This document shows positions 42,887 to 51,386 of a stretch of DNA of 64,000 nt, one piece after another. Below the pieces are notes generated by a model that saw nothing but the letters and a program-made list of their open reading frames with translations, had not been told where the DNA came from and did no database searches. A program made the translations under genes and the position numbers. The first letter of the stretch is position 1. Each line of letters begins with the position of its first letter. The stretch is from Hyphomicrobiales bacterium (GTDB lineage: Bacteria > Pseudomonadota > Alphaproteobacteria > Rhizobiales > Rhizobiaceae): positions 1-64,000 of the forward strand of contig UBYX01000026.1 of assembly GCA_900469955.1 (NCBI GenBank). Reading direction: 5' to 3'.

Positions 42887-43297
42887 TCAGTCCTTCGCGA
42901 CCTCGCCGGAATATTGATCGTCTGCGACGGGCTCCAGCCATTCGGCGGTCTTGCCGTCGAGGGCCTCCTGGATGGCGATATGGGTCATGGCGGTGGTGCC
43001 CGTTGCCCCGTGCCAGTGTTTTTCGCCCGGTGGGAACCAGATGACGTCGCCGGGCCGGATCGTCCGGATCGGCTCGCCCCAGACCTGCGCCAGGCCGCAG
43101 CCGGCGGTGACGACCAGCGTCTGGCCGAGAGGATGGGTGTGCCAGTTGGTGCGGGCGCCGGGCTCGAAGGTGACGGATGCCGCGACGACGCGGGCGGGCG
43201 CCTGCGCTTCGTTGAGCGGATCGAGGCGGACCGCGCCGGTGAAATAGTCCCCAGGCTGTTTCTTGGACGGCTGCGAACCGCTGCGCTTGATGTCCAT
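42887..43297 (-). CDS. Cupin domain protein
   Basis: A 136-residue small cupin: cupin motif 1 GARTNWHTHPLGQTLVV(T) and motif 2 PGDVIWFPPGEKHWHG supply the His/Glu metal ligands. It resembles the carboxymuconolactone- or quercetinase-like single-domain cupins of unknown substrate. It is convergent with the GFA gene, two bases apart. Confidence 0.88.
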   Translation of the reverse strand: MDIKRSGSQPSKKQPGDYFTGAVRLDPLNEAQAPARVVAASVTFEPGARTNWHTHPLGQTLVVTAGCGLAQVWGEPIRTIRPGDVIWFPPGEKHWHGATGTTAMTHIAIQEALDGKTAEWLEPVADDQYSGEVAKD

Positions 43298-43488
43298 GGT
43301 CGATGTCCTCGCTGTTATCCGCTCTCCCCCTTCACATAGGAGGAGGTCATCGAGAATTAAGCCCTTTCGCGAAGAATATCGCGGCGGTGGCTTTCTAAGC
43401 GGGCATGAGCGTATAGCTTAGCTTCGCGCAGGTTTTGCCGCGCCATCGGCGCCCGGCTCCGGGAACGATACAAACCAAGGGGGTCCGG

Positions 43489-44211
43489 ATGCGTTTCGTT
43501 CTGGCGGCATTGCTGGTTTTCGCAGCTTCGGCGGCCACGGGGATCGGTGCAGCTTCGGCGGAGGATGACGGCCTGCCGCCCGTCGATTATCCGACCCTTC
43601 CAGCCGCTGTCGCAACACGCGCGGAACTGGTTCCTGCCGGATGGACCCTGGAGGCGGAGGCATCCGGCGATCTCGACGGCGACAAGCGGACCGATCTCAC
43701 ACTCGTCCTTCAATCGGAAAAGCCGGATCTCGACCCAACCGGCGAGCCGCTTGTCGGCCCGCGCATGCTTGTCGTCGCTTTCGGAGCCCGCAAAGGCTAT
43801 CAGCGGATCACGGTCAATCACCAGTTGATCCCCCGCGCCTCCAGCCGCTTCGTCGAGGACTATTTCGATGCTGAGTCAGGCGCATTGAGCATCAAGCGGG
43901 GGACGCTCACCATCAAGCTGCATTATTTCGCCACGATGGGCGGCTGGGGCATGTGGGACAAGACCTATTCATTCAAGTGGAGAAAGAACGAATTCGTCCT
44001 TTCCCGGTTCGACCACGACTATACCCATCGCGCCACCGGAGAGACCAAACGTATCATCGCGGACTACGGAGCCCGAAGCCTCAGGGTGATCACGGGCAAT
44101 ATCCAGAACGACGCCACGAAAACGAAGAAGTTGCGGTTGCCCGGGCCTTCAGCGGTGACGCTGGAACAGGTCGGGGACGGCATGAAGTTCAGCCCCATTC
44201 CGGAGGAATGA
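43489..44211 (+). CDS. Secreted protein with calcium-binding-like repeat
   Basis: 240 residues with a signal peptide (RFVLAALLVFAASAATGIGAASA) and a beta-rich mature part. The motif GDLDGDKRTDLTLVL has the DxDxDxxxD spacing of FG-GAP/VCBS-type Ca2+ loops. The rest (YFATMGGWGMWDKTYSFKWRKNEFVLSRFD) resembles rhizobial periplasmic proteins of unknown role. The ATG at 43489 follows AAGGGGGTCC. Confidence 0.65.
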   Translation: MRFVLAALLVFAASAATGIGAASAEDDGLPPVDYPTLPAAVATRAELVPAGWTLEAEASGDLDGDKRTDLTLVLQSEKPDLDPTGEPLVGPRMLVVAFGARKGYQRITVNHQLIPRASSRFVEDYFDAESGALSIKRGTLTIKLHYFATMGGWGMWDKTYSFKWRKNEFVLSRFDHDYTHRATGETKRIIADYGARSLRVITGNIQNDATKTKKLRLPGPSAVTLEQVGDGMKFSPIPEE

Positions 44212-44559
44212 CGCTCGCGGGAAAGATCGCGCCGCTTTGACTTTCCCGTGCCGTCTGCTATCGGTTGCAACCGAAGAGCGTCGGCTTTTGAGGTTCATTT
44301 TGCCTAAGTAATTCCCGGTCTCGACAGTTTCACCCTTCCATGCCGCCTGGCCGATCGCCTGCGCGTGGGAAAATTCTGTTCATCGGGGTGGCGGCTTGAG
44401 ACCGGTTTGGCATTGATCTGCCAGTGCTGCTCGGAAGCCGCCCTGACACACCCGACGCTTTCTTCTCCATAAGTCCGGACCATCGCCACGCCGCGCCCGC
44501 AAGAGGGGCTTCTCGACCGCCGTTTCGCATGAACTTCCTGACCGGAAGATCAAAACGGC
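44212..44559. other. Intergenic region with orphan palindrome
   Basis: 348 bp with no convincing gene. A CGGGAAAG/CTTTCCCG inverted repeat (44225-44248) may end the upstream transcript. The 14-bp palindrome TCGGTTGCAACCGA (44261-44274) looks like a LacI/GntR-type operator, but no such regulator gene is adjacent. A short minus-strand frame at 44304-44489 has no ribosome-binding site. Confidence 0.45.
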
Positions 44560-45186
44560 ATGTGCGACATCCTTCATGTTGAATGGACCCTCAGTCCCAA
44601 AACTCCACCCCGGGCGATACTCCGCTGCAGTTCCTGCGGCGACACGAGGCCCTTCCGCTCCAGCGGGCGGACCCGCCTCAACGCCAATGGCAAACAGCTC
44701 GACGCCTGGCTCATCTACAAATGCGTCGATTGCGACGGCACCTGGAACCGGCCGATCTTCGAACGGCAATCCGTCCGATGCCTCGATCCGGCCCTGCTGG
44801 AAGCGCTGCAGGTGAGCGCGCCCGGCTATGTGGCGAGCCTCGAATTCGACCAGGAAGGGCTGAAGGCCCGCGCGGGGCGCATCGAGGAAAGCGAGGACAT
44901 TGCCATAGACGGAAAGGTCCTGCGCCACGACGCGGATTGGCGGCGGATCGGGATCACGCTTGCCCTACCCTATCCCTGCGGACTGCGGCTCGACCGGCTG
45001 CTGGCGGCGGAACTGCCGCTTTCCCGCAGCCGGCTGCAGGTGCTTTTCGAGGCGGGCGATATCCGAGTCGAACCGGCGCGGAAGGATGCGTTGAAACGCG
45101 GCATCCGCGACGGCACCCTGATCACCCTCGACCTGCGTGACGAGGCCGAACGGTTGGCAGCAGGGCGGGCGGCGATGGGCGGCTGA
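44560..45186 (+). CDS. DUF1062 domain protein
   Basis: A 208-residue protein. The N-terminal zinc-ribbon-like pairs are RCSSCGDTRPF and KCVDCDGTWNRP, as in DUF1062. The C-terminal part (LRLDRLLAAELPLSRSRLQVLFEAGDIRV) resembles an S4 RNA-binding fold. An RNA-related role is possible but not shown. The ATG at 44560 has weak initiation signals. Confidence 0.8.
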   Translation: MCDILHVEWTLSPKTPPRAILRCSSCGDTRPFRSSGRTRLNANGKQLDAWLIYKCVDCDGTWNRPIFERQSVRCLDPALLEALQVSAPGYVASLEFDQEGLKARAGRIEESEDIAIDGKVLRHDADWRRIGITLALPYPCGLRLDRLLAAELPLSRSRLQVLFEAGDIRVEPARKDALKRGIRDGTLITLDLRDEAERLAAGRAAMGG

Positions 45187-46113
45187 TCAGCGATAGCCCG
45201 TAGCATCGGCCGGCCTGCCCGCTTCCTGAACCTCTTTCAGGTAGCGCCAGCAATCCGGCCGCGAGCCGTCGACATCGTCGAAATCGTAGACCTGGGCAAG
45301 ACCGCCGCTCGATAGCGACTGGCCGTTCCATCTCGCGCGGTCCGGATCGGCAGCCAGCGCGGCGATCGCCCGGCCGATGAAATGCGGTGTCTCGGAGATG
45401 CAGAAATGCGGCTGAACCCTGGTCGCATCGCGCCAGTTCGCCTCGCTGACCTCGTATGCCTCCAGCATCATTTCAGACCGCAGCCAGCCGGGCGTGATCG
45501 AGACCGACATGCAACCGTGCTTTTCGAGATCCTTCGCATGCGCCCAAGCCATCCGCGTCGCCGAGGTCTTGGCAAGGTCGTAGAAGGGCGACAGGCGGTA
45601 GTGATCGGCATTGTAGTCCGCCGTGCCGTCCGTGACTTCCACCAGCAGCCCACCCGGCCTTTCGATCATCAGCTTCAGCGCATGATGGGCGGTAATCAGA
45701 TGAGTATCGATCGCCAGCCGGAGCAGGCGGAGGCCATTCTTGAGATCATGCTCCCAGACCGCCTTGTCCCACTCGAACAGACGCTCGCCGCCCCAGATGT
45801 CGTTGACCAGGATATCGAGCCCGCCCTGTTCGCTTCGGATTCGCTCCACCAGAGCCGCCACATCCTCCGCGACGAGATGGTCGACAGCGACGGCGATGCC
45901 GGTGCCGCCCGCTTCGGTCACCAAGGCTGCCGTCTCCTCGATCGTCTCGGGCCGATCATATTCGGAGCGCTTTACGCGTGTCGAGCGGCCGGTGCAGTAG
46001 ACCGTTGCGCCGGCGGCACCGAGCTCGACCGCGATCCCCCTGCCCGCACCACGGGTGGCACCCGCCACCAGCGCGATCTTCCCGGTCAGCGGCTTTTTTC
46101 CTAAATCCGACAT
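45187..46113 (-). CDS. Short-chain dehydrogenase/reductase
   Basis: A 308-residue SDR with the cofactor motif AGATRGAGRGIA, an NDIWGG segment and the catalytic SPFYDLAKTS (Tyr-x-x-x-Lys). It is longer than the classical 250 residues because of inserts after the nucleotide-binding strand and at the C-terminus. It is divergent from the TetR gene, so it is the probable target. The substrate is unknown. The ATG at 46113 has GGAGGTCCC upstream. Confidence 0.87.
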   Translation of the reverse strand: MSDLGKKPLTGKIALVAGATRGAGRGIAVELGAAGATVYCTGRSTRVKRSEYDRPETIEETAALVTEAGGTGIAVAVDHLVAEDVAALVERIRSEQGGLDILVNDIWGGERLFEWDKAVWEHDLKNGLRLLRLAIDTHLITAHHALKLMIERPGGLLVEVTDGTADYNADHYRLSPFYDLAKTSATRMAWAHAKDLEKHGCMSVSITPGWLRSEMMLEAYEVSEANWRDATRVQPHFCISETPHFIGRAIAALAADPDRARWNGQSLSSGGLAQVYDFDDVDGSRPDCWRYLKEVQEAGRPADATGYR

Positions 46114-46174
46114 GGGACCTCCTTCCCTTCGCATTCCGCACAGCTAGAACTGGTTTTCAGGACAACTTCAATAT

Positions 46175-46186
46175 ATAAACGTTTAT
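46175..46186. promoter_or_regulatory. TetR-type operator candidate ATAAACGTTTAT
   Basis: A perfect 12-bp palindrome in the 96-bp divergent region between the SDR and TetR genes. A further ATAAACG half-site follows within ten bases (minus strand). Its position over both promoters fits repression by the adjacent TetR protein. Confidence 0.55.
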
Positions 46187-46209
46187 TCGTTTATTATTTG
46201 CGAGACAAG

Positions 46210-46779
46210 ATGCCGAGACCAAAAACCATGCCGGATGGCGACGTGCTGAAGGCGGCGCTGAAACTGATGCACGAAAAAGGCCCGGACGCGCTGACCTTCG
46301 CCTCCCTTTCCACGGCCTCCGGCCTTTCGCCTTCGACGCTGGTGCAGCGGTTCCGCAACAAGGAAGAACTGGCCCGGGCTGCCCTGCTGCAGGCCTGGGA
46401 CGAGCTCGATGCCAAGACGGAAGCGGCCATCGCGGCAGCGCCCAAGACGCCCGGGGGCGCGGTGGACATTCTCGTCGCGCTGTCCGGCGATTATGGCGGC
46501 ATCGAAGCCTATGCGGAGGGACTGCTGATGCTGCGCGAGGATTTTCGCGATCCTCTGCTGCGGGAGCGCGGCACCGCCTGGGGTGAGCGGCTTTCCAGTG
46601 CCATAACCGATTGCTTTTCAGAGAAGGCCGGAACGTCTGACAATATCGGTATTCTGATGGCGTCCCAATGGCAGGGCAGCCTTCTCTGGTGGGGGTTCAA
46701 CCCGACCGGAACGATCGACGCGCACGTGCGCAAAAGCTTGGACGCCTTTCTGGCGGCGATGCGTCTGCCTCACGGTTAG
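46210..46779 (+). CDS. TetR-family transcriptional regulator
   Basis: A 189-residue protein with an N-terminal TetR HTH (ALTFASLSTASGLSPSTLVQRFRNKEELARAAL, about residues 27-59) and a helical ligand-binding domain. It starts MPRPKTMPDG at 46210. It is divergent from the SDR gene and probably represses it. Its stop overlaps the convergent DMT transporter gene by 4 bases. Confidence 0.9.
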   Translation: MPRPKTMPDGDVLKAALKLMHEKGPDALTFASLSTASGLSPSTLVQRFRNKEELARAALLQAWDELDAKTEAAIAAAPKTPGGAVDILVALSGDYGGIEAYAEGLLMLREDFRDPLLRERGTAWGERLSSAITDCFSEKAGTSDNIGILMASQWQGSLLWWGFNPTGTIDAHVRKSLDAFLAAMRLPHG

Positions 46780-47705
46780 GAGCTTGACCGCAGCCGCGGG
46801 AAGCGGAACGAGGCACCCTTCAGCGATACGATCGCAACGCCTGCAAGCACGATCGCGGTGGCGATAATTTCGCGCAGGCTCACCGGCTCGCCGAGCAGGA
46901 CGAAGCCAAGCAGGATCGTCCACGGCGGCAGGAAATAGCCATTCATCGAACCGACGGTGGGGCCGGCCTTTTTCAGGATGTTCATGTAGAGGACGATAGG
47001 CAAGGCGGTTCCGAAGATGCCGAGCACCAGCAGGATGACCACCGCATCGAGCGCCGGGGCGAAGGACGACACCCCGCCGAGATAGACCACGACAGCAAAG
47101 GTCGGCAGGCCGGCAAAGAGTTGCTGGCCGAGCGCAAGCCGCATCGGCCGCGGGTCCGGGATCGCGCGGACATAGAGGTTTCCGAGCGCGTAGCTGAAGG
47201 CCACGATCACCATGGCGCCGACACCGTTCAGGCTGATATCACCCACGCCGAACGCTGCGGGGCCGATCAAGAGAACCATTCCGGAAAAACCGGTAGTGAG
47301 TCCGAGCGCCAGCCTGAGCGTCAGGCGCTCGCTCGCGAACAGGGCCTGCGCCAAAACCGCGACGATGAGCGGCGTGGAGGCCTGGATCATCGAGGTCAGG
47401 CCGGCCGAGATCTGGGTGAGTGCATAGGCGGTCAGCGCGTTGGGAACGACGCCCTGCAGGAAGCCGAGAATGATCCAGTCACGGATCTCGCGGCCGCGCG
47501 GCAGGACCTGATGTCCGGTTGCCACCATGAAGGCTGCGATCAGTCCGCCGCCCATCAATCCGCGCAGCGCGGTCAGCGCCAGCGGCGAAAGCGAGGTTCC
47601 CGCGACTTTCAGGAGGATGAAGGCGCTTGCCCACAGAAAGGAGCAGGCGAGCATCTGCACGATCAACGGCACGGCGAAAGACTTCCGTAAGGCATGCGGG
47701 ATCAT
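46776..47705 (-). CDS. DMT/EamA family transporter
   Basis: 309 residues with ten membrane helices in two EamA repeats (SFLWASAFILLKVAG... and MNGYFLPPWTILLGFVLLGEPVSLREIIATAIVLAGV). The substrate is probably an amino acid, metabolite or drug and cannot be assigned. The ATG at 47705 follows GGAGGCCGCC. It is divergent from the marR-like gene and has twin operators in its promoter. Confidence 0.9.
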   Translation of the reverse strand: MIPHALRKSFAVPLIVQMLACSFLWASAFILLKVAGTSLSPLALTALRGLMGGGLIAAFMVATGHQVLPRGREIRDWIILGFLQGVVPNALTAYALTQISAGLTSMIQASTPLIVAVLAQALFASERLTLRLALGLTTGFSGMVLLIGPAAFGVGDISLNGVGAMVIVAFSYALGNLYVRAIPDPRPMRLALGQQLFAGLPTFAVVVYLGGVSSFAPALDAVVILLVLGIFGTALPIVLYMNILKKAGPTVGSMNGYFLPPWTILLGFVLLGEPVSLREIIATAIVLAGVAIVSLKGASFRFPRLRSSS

Positions 47706-47718
47706 GGCGGCCTCCATT

Positions 47719-47767
47719 TATCTTCATGTGAAGATATTTGCACATTATTTATCTTCATGTCAAGATA
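47719..47767. promoter_or_regulatory. Twin MarR operators
   Basis: TATCTTCATGTGAAGATA (47719-47736, perfect 8-bp arms) and TATCTTCATGTCAAGATA (47750-47767, one mismatch) are 31 bp apart. Both lie between the divergent EamA and MarR genes, consistent with two MarR dimers on the same DNA face. Confidence 0.75.
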
Positions 47768-47780
47768 GTTTTGAAACAGC

Positions 47781-48335
47781 ATGGAAAGCCGCATGAGCCG
47801 CGAAGCAAAACCGCAGGATCACATCGACCGGGCACGCGCCCAATGGGAAAAGGAACTGCCGGATCTGAGTACGGAGCCGATGGAGATCCTCGGCCGCATC
47901 TACCGGCTGTCGCGGCTGGTGACGCCCTCCATCGAGGCGACATTCGCCTCCTTCGGGCTCGACCGCGGCGAGTTCGACGTGGTGGCGACACTTAGGCGCT
48001 CGGGCCCGCCCTACCGGCTGACGCCCACCGAACTCTACCGCTCGCTGATGATCGCCTCGGGCAGCCTGACGCACAGGCTGGCGCGGCTGGAAAAGGCCGG
48101 TCTGGTCAAACGCGTGCCTTCGGAGAATGACGGTCGCAGTCTTGCGGTCCAGCTCACCGACGAAGGCATTCGCCGGGCCGAAGCGGCATTCCGACAGGAC
48201 ATGGCCAGCGAAGCCGATGCCATCGCCTGGTTCGACCCGGAAAAGAAACGACAGATTTCCGCGCTGCTGCGGGAGTTGAACCTGACGGTCGAGGCATATC
48301 TTGCCGCCCGGGCGGAAAAGATCGAGGAAACCTGA
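47781..48335 (+). CDS. MarR-family transcriptional regulator
   Basis: A 184-residue winged-helix regulator (TPTELYRSLMIASGSLTHRLARLEKAGLVKRVPSENDGRSLAVQLTDEG, about residues 87-135, is the HTH plus wing). Its charged N-terminal extension is longer than in typical MarR proteins. The twin dyads directly upstream argue for autorepression and control of the EamA pump. ATG 47793, preceded by GGAAAG, is an alternative start. Confidence 0.9.
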   Translation: MESRMSREAKPQDHIDRARAQWEKELPDLSTEPMEILGRIYRLSRLVTPSIEATFASFGLDRGEFDVVATLRRSGPPYRLTPTELYRSLMIASGSLTHRLARLEKAGLVKRVPSENDGRSLAVQLTDEGIRRAEAAFRQDMASEADAIAWFDPEKKRQISALLRELNLTVEAYLAARAEKIEET

Positions 48336-48415
48336 GGCGGAAGCGGTCCCTCGAGCGGCTTGCAGCCAGGCGCAAGCTGCTGCAATGATGCCTCTGTGAT
48401 CCCAAGGAGCCGCAT

Positions 48416-49048
48416 ATGCCCTCGACCGAGCTGTTTATCGCTTTCCTAGTCACCACCGCAGTGTTTGCCTATATTCCCGGCCCCGCCATGATCTACGCTG
48501 CGGCCCAGACGCTGGCGGGCGGCCGCTGGTCGGGACTGATGGCGTCCATCGGCATCCATATCGGCGGTTATGCCCATGTGTTCGCCGCCGCCGCCGGGCT
48601 TTCGGTGCTCTTTCACGCGGTGCCGATACTCTACATGGCGGTGAAGTTTGCTGGCGCAGCTTATCTCGTCTGGCTCGGCATCTCGCTCTTCCGCGCCAAG
48701 GCGGCGGGCGATGCCGAACTTCCGGAGATTGCGCAAAAATCCGGTCGGCGGGCATTTTTCCAAAGCATCACGGTGGAGGTGCTGAATCCGAAGACGGCGA
48801 TCTTCTTTCTCGCCTTCCTGCCGCAGTTCATTGACCCTTCCGCAGCCTTCCCGGTCTGGCTGCAGTTCGTTATTCTCGGCACGATCGTCAACCTGATGTT
48901 CTCCTCGGCAGACATCGTCTGCGTCCTGCTGGCAGGCGCGGTGATTACCCGGCTGAGGCGCTCGAGCGGCGCGCAGCGGCTGATGCAGCGGGCCGGCGGC
49001 GCACTTCTCGTCGGTCTCGGCGCCCATCTGGCGCTGCAGCGGAGCTAG
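48416..49048 (+). CDS. LysE/RhtB family amino-acid exporter
   Basis: 210 residues and six membrane helices with the LysE hallmarks IPGPAMIYAAAQTLAGGRWSGLMASIGIHIGG (about residues 20-51) and VEVLNPKTAIFFLAFLPQFID. It exports an unspecified amino acid or derivative. It follows the marR gene by 80 bp on the same strand. Confidence 0.9.
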   Translation: MPSTELFIAFLVTTAVFAYIPGPAMIYAAAQTLAGGRWSGLMASIGIHIGGYAHVFAAAAGLSVLFHAVPILYMAVKFAGAAYLVWLGISLFRAKAAGDAELPEIAQKSGRRAFFQSITVEVLNPKTAIFFLAFLPQFIDPSAAFPVWLQFVILGTIVNLMFSSADIVCVLLAGAVITRLRRSSGAQRLMQRAGGALLVGLGAHLALQRS

Positions 49049-49051
49049 GGA

Positions 49052-49249
49052 TTATTCCTCGGGAAAGAGGATGGCCTGGTAATCCTGCGACGCGTTCAAG
49101 AGGAAACCTCAGAGGCATTTCTGAAAGACGCAAGCAACGCTCCACCAGCTCGTCGACGAACGATTGCGCTCTTACCGGATTAGATTGAGCGATGTAGTCC
49201 CGATTCGCTCGAAATCCCCTTCCGCCTCGGACGTGATAACAATGATCAC
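49052..49249 (-). pseudogene. parE: parE toxin remnant (frameshift and internal deletion)
   Basis: From GTG 49249, overlapping the antitoxin stop, the frame reads IIVITSEAEGDFERIG. It then loses phase at the GGG run at 49199-49201. The family sequence DYIAQSNPVRAQSFVDELVERCLRLSEMPLRFPL is in another frame. It joins directly to the family C-terminus NASQDYQAILFPEE (stop 49052-49054), with a further phase change and about 30 codons missing. The total is 198 bp against about 300 for an intact parE. Confidence 0.8.
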
Positions 49250-49509
49250 TGGCTGTCATCTTTTGGCATGGCAGCATATTTTGCCTTCAGCCGAGCAGCG
49301 ACTTCTTGGATCGGCTTTGCACACCCTGCTTCTGCATCCGCCAGTCCTCGGGCCACCGCCGCATCCAGGGCAGCAAGACGCTTCTCCCGCTCCTCAACCA
49401 GCCGCACGCCTTCCCGCAGGACTTCGCTTCGGGAGTTGTAGCGCCCGGATTTCACCAGTTCGCCCACGTAGTTTTCCACATGCCGTCCAAGATTCGCGCT
49501 GCTTGCCAT
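49246..49509 (-). CDS. parD: ParD-type antitoxin
   Basis: 87 residues with the ParD/CopG RHH pattern NLGRHVENYVGELVKSGRYNSRSEVLREGVRLVEERE and an acidic or amphipathic toxin-binding tail. It is intact although its toxin partner is destroyed. A dyad AGCAA-AG-TTGCT (49535-49546) upstream could be its operator. The ATG at 49509 is chosen for the MASSANLG start. Confidence 0.87.
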   Translation of the reverse strand: MASSANLGRHVENYVGELVKSGRYNSRSEVLREGVRLVEEREKRLAALDAAVARGLADAEAGCAKPIQEVAARLKAKYAAMPKDDSQ

Positions 49510-49554
49510 GATCGGTTTCTCCAGGCATAAAATCAGCAAAGTTGCTAACTATTA

Positions 49555-50082
49555 TCAACGGCAGCCCGGAATCTTCAACTCCATACAGGTCAGATCGAGC
49601 CAGCGGCCGAATTTGGTGCCGACTTCCGAGAAATTGCCGGCAACGCGAAAGCCGAGCGTCTCGTGGAGGCGAATCGAGGCCGCGTTTTCGGATTCGATCG
49701 CAGCGATCATCACATGCACGCCATTGGCAGCGGCACGCGCGATCAATTCCTGCATCAGCAGCCGGCCAATTCCGCCGCCCCTGACATCCCGATGCACATA
49801 GACCGAATGCTCGACCGTGTGGCGGTAACCATCGAAAGCGCGCCAGTCGCCATAGGATGCATAGCCCGCAACCTTGTCCCCCACCTCGGCAACCAGCACC
49901 GGAAAACCCTTAGCCTTCCGGGCGGCAAACCATTCCTTCCGGTTTGGAAGATCGACCAGCACCTCGTTCCAGATCGCCGTGGTATGGGCGACCGCGTCGT
50001 TATAGATGTCCATGATGCCCGGCAGATCGGCTTCGGTGGCATCGCGAAGGCGAATGGAAAAGGCCATAGGTCGTTCGTCCAT
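49555..50082 (-). CDS. GNAT N-acetyltransferase (phosphinothricin/methionine-sulfone type)
   Basis: 175 residues. The N-terminal IRDATEADLPGIMDIYNDAVAHTTAIWNE-like stretch, the VHRDVRGGGIGRLLMQELI acetyl-CoA loop and the IESENAASIRLHETLGFRVAG end are characteristic of the Pat/YncA/MddA group. That group acetylates phosphinothricin, methionine sulfoximine or methionine sulfone. The start could also be ATG 50067. Confidence 0.88.
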   Translation of the reverse strand: MDERPMAFSIRLRDATEADLPGIMDIYNDAVAHTTAIWNEVLVDLPNRKEWFAARKAKGFPVLVAEVGDKVAGYASYGDWRAFDGYRHTVEHSVYVHRDVRGGGIGRLLMQELIARAAANGVHVMIAAIESENAASIRLHETLGFRVAGNFSEVGTKFGRWLDLTCMELKIPGCR

Positions 50083-50261
50083 TATAGTAGATCATATCTG
50101 ATTTATGAGACGGCGGTCGACCTTTGTCCAGCCCGCCTGCAAAGGTGCTGGAGGAATCAAGCTCAAATGGCCGTCCCGCTGCACTCTTCGCCATCAGGCA
50201 TCGGCGGAACAACGGGAAAAGCCTGGAGAGGTACATAGAGCTGGCGGCCGTCAGGCCGACT

Positions 50262-50930
50262 TCAGAGCCCGCCGCCCGAAAGGCTGAAACAGGTCATCAC
50301 CGCGCCGTAGTGGACCGCGGCGGCGGCGACCACGAAGCCATGCCAGATGGCGTTCTGAAAGCGCAACCTCTCCCAGACGTGGAAGATCACGCCGAGCGAA
50401 TAGATAAGCCCGCCGATCACGATCAGCCATACGGTGACCGGCGGCAGATAGGTGGAAACAGGGCCCATCACCATCACGCCGCTCCAGCCCATACCGAGAT
50501 ACAGCAGGATCGCCAGCTTGTCGTAACGGCCGGGAAACAGGCATTTCAGCAGAATGCCGACAATCGCCGTCGCCCAGATCGCCAGCAGCATGGCGAAGAT
50601 CCAGCCATCTCCCGAGCCGCGCTGCAGGAAAGGCGTATAGGTCGCGGCAATCAGAATGAAGATCGCCGAGTGATCAAGACGCCTCAGGAACCACTTGGTG
50701 CGGGAGTGCGGCCAGATGTTGTAGGTAAACGAAATCGACAGGCAGAGGATGAGGCCGAGGCCGTAAATCCATGCAGCGGCGATCTCGCCGTGGCTCGACC
50801 AGGCAGTCGCGTAGAAGATCAGTGCCGTTGCCCCGACCAGCGCAAAAACGATCCCGATGCCGTTGATGATTCCATCCGCGACAATCTCGTGAAAATCGTA
50901 CCGCCGTCCGAAGTTGAAGAGTTCGCTCAT
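50262..50930 (-). CDS. Hemolysin III/PAQR-like membrane protein
   Basis: 222 residues with seven membrane helices and the family residues ADGIINGIG, HSAIFILIAATYTPF and FHVWERLRFQNAIWHGFVVAAAAVHY. The conserved His/Ser/Asp set of the hydrolase-like PAQR/HlyIII fold is present. The physiological role is unknown. The ATG at 50930 follows a GGCGGAAGGCAGG stretch. Confidence 0.88.
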   Translation of the reverse strand: MSELFNFGRRYDFHEIVADGIINGIGIVFALVGATALIFYATAWSSHGEIAAAWIYGLGLILCLSISFTYNIWPHSRTKWFLRRLDHSAIFILIAATYTPFLQRGSGDGWIFAMLLAIWATAIVGILLKCLFPGRYDKLAILLYLGMGWSGVMVMGPVSTYLPPVTVWLIVIGGLIYSLGVIFHVWERLRFQNAIWHGFVVAAAAVHYGAVMTCFSLSGGGL

Positions 50931-51050
50931 CCTGCCTTCCGCCTCCCGCTTCAGAATGGCCATAGCAGTGGCGGAAGGCAAGAGACAAGCGATTCACATT
51001 AGGTTTTAGGCTTAACCTTCAGGTTCAACTTCCAGCCTAAATCTTCCAGT

Positions 51051-51371
51051 TTAAACCTGACCGGCGCACGTCTGGCACAGCGGGGTGTGCGGCACGGCGT
51101 CGAGCCGTCCTTCGGCAATCGGCCGCCCGCATTTCGCACAGGTTCCGAAGGTGCCGGCACCGATCCGGGCGAGTGCGGCGTCGATCGCGACGAGTTCCTT
51201 CTCGCCGGCCTCGCCCAGTTCTTCCAGCACTTCGTCGTTATTGCGTTCGACTGCGCGGTCGTCGTCGTCGGGGTTCCGCGGGGCGGTGAAATCCTGCTCG
51301 ATCCGGCTCAGCCGGTTTTCAAGTTCGGCCTTGCGGGCCCGCAGGATGTGTTCGTATCTGGCGGCATCCAT
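51051..51371 (-). CDS. TraR/DksA-type zinc-finger protein
   Basis: 106 residues: an N-terminal coiled coil (ILRARKAELENRLSRIEQDF) and a C-terminal four-Cys zinc finger (CAKCGRPIAEGRLDAVPHTPLCQTC). The coiled-coil tip has DDDDRAVE, giving an acidic tip as in DksA. It may bind the RNA polymerase secondary channel. It lies directly downstream of the uspA-like gene. Confidence 0.88.
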   Translation of the reverse strand: MDAARYEHILRARKAELENRLSRIEQDFTAPRNPDDDDRAVERNNDEVLEELGEAGEKELVAIDAALARIGAGTFGTCAKCGRPIAEGRLDAVPHTPLCQTCAGQV

Positions 51372-51386
51372 CTCGGCATCTCCTTC

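Noticed and set aside
44304..44489. Short minus-strand frame in the 44.2-44.6 kb gap
   Set aside because: No ribosome-binding site and no recognisable pattern.
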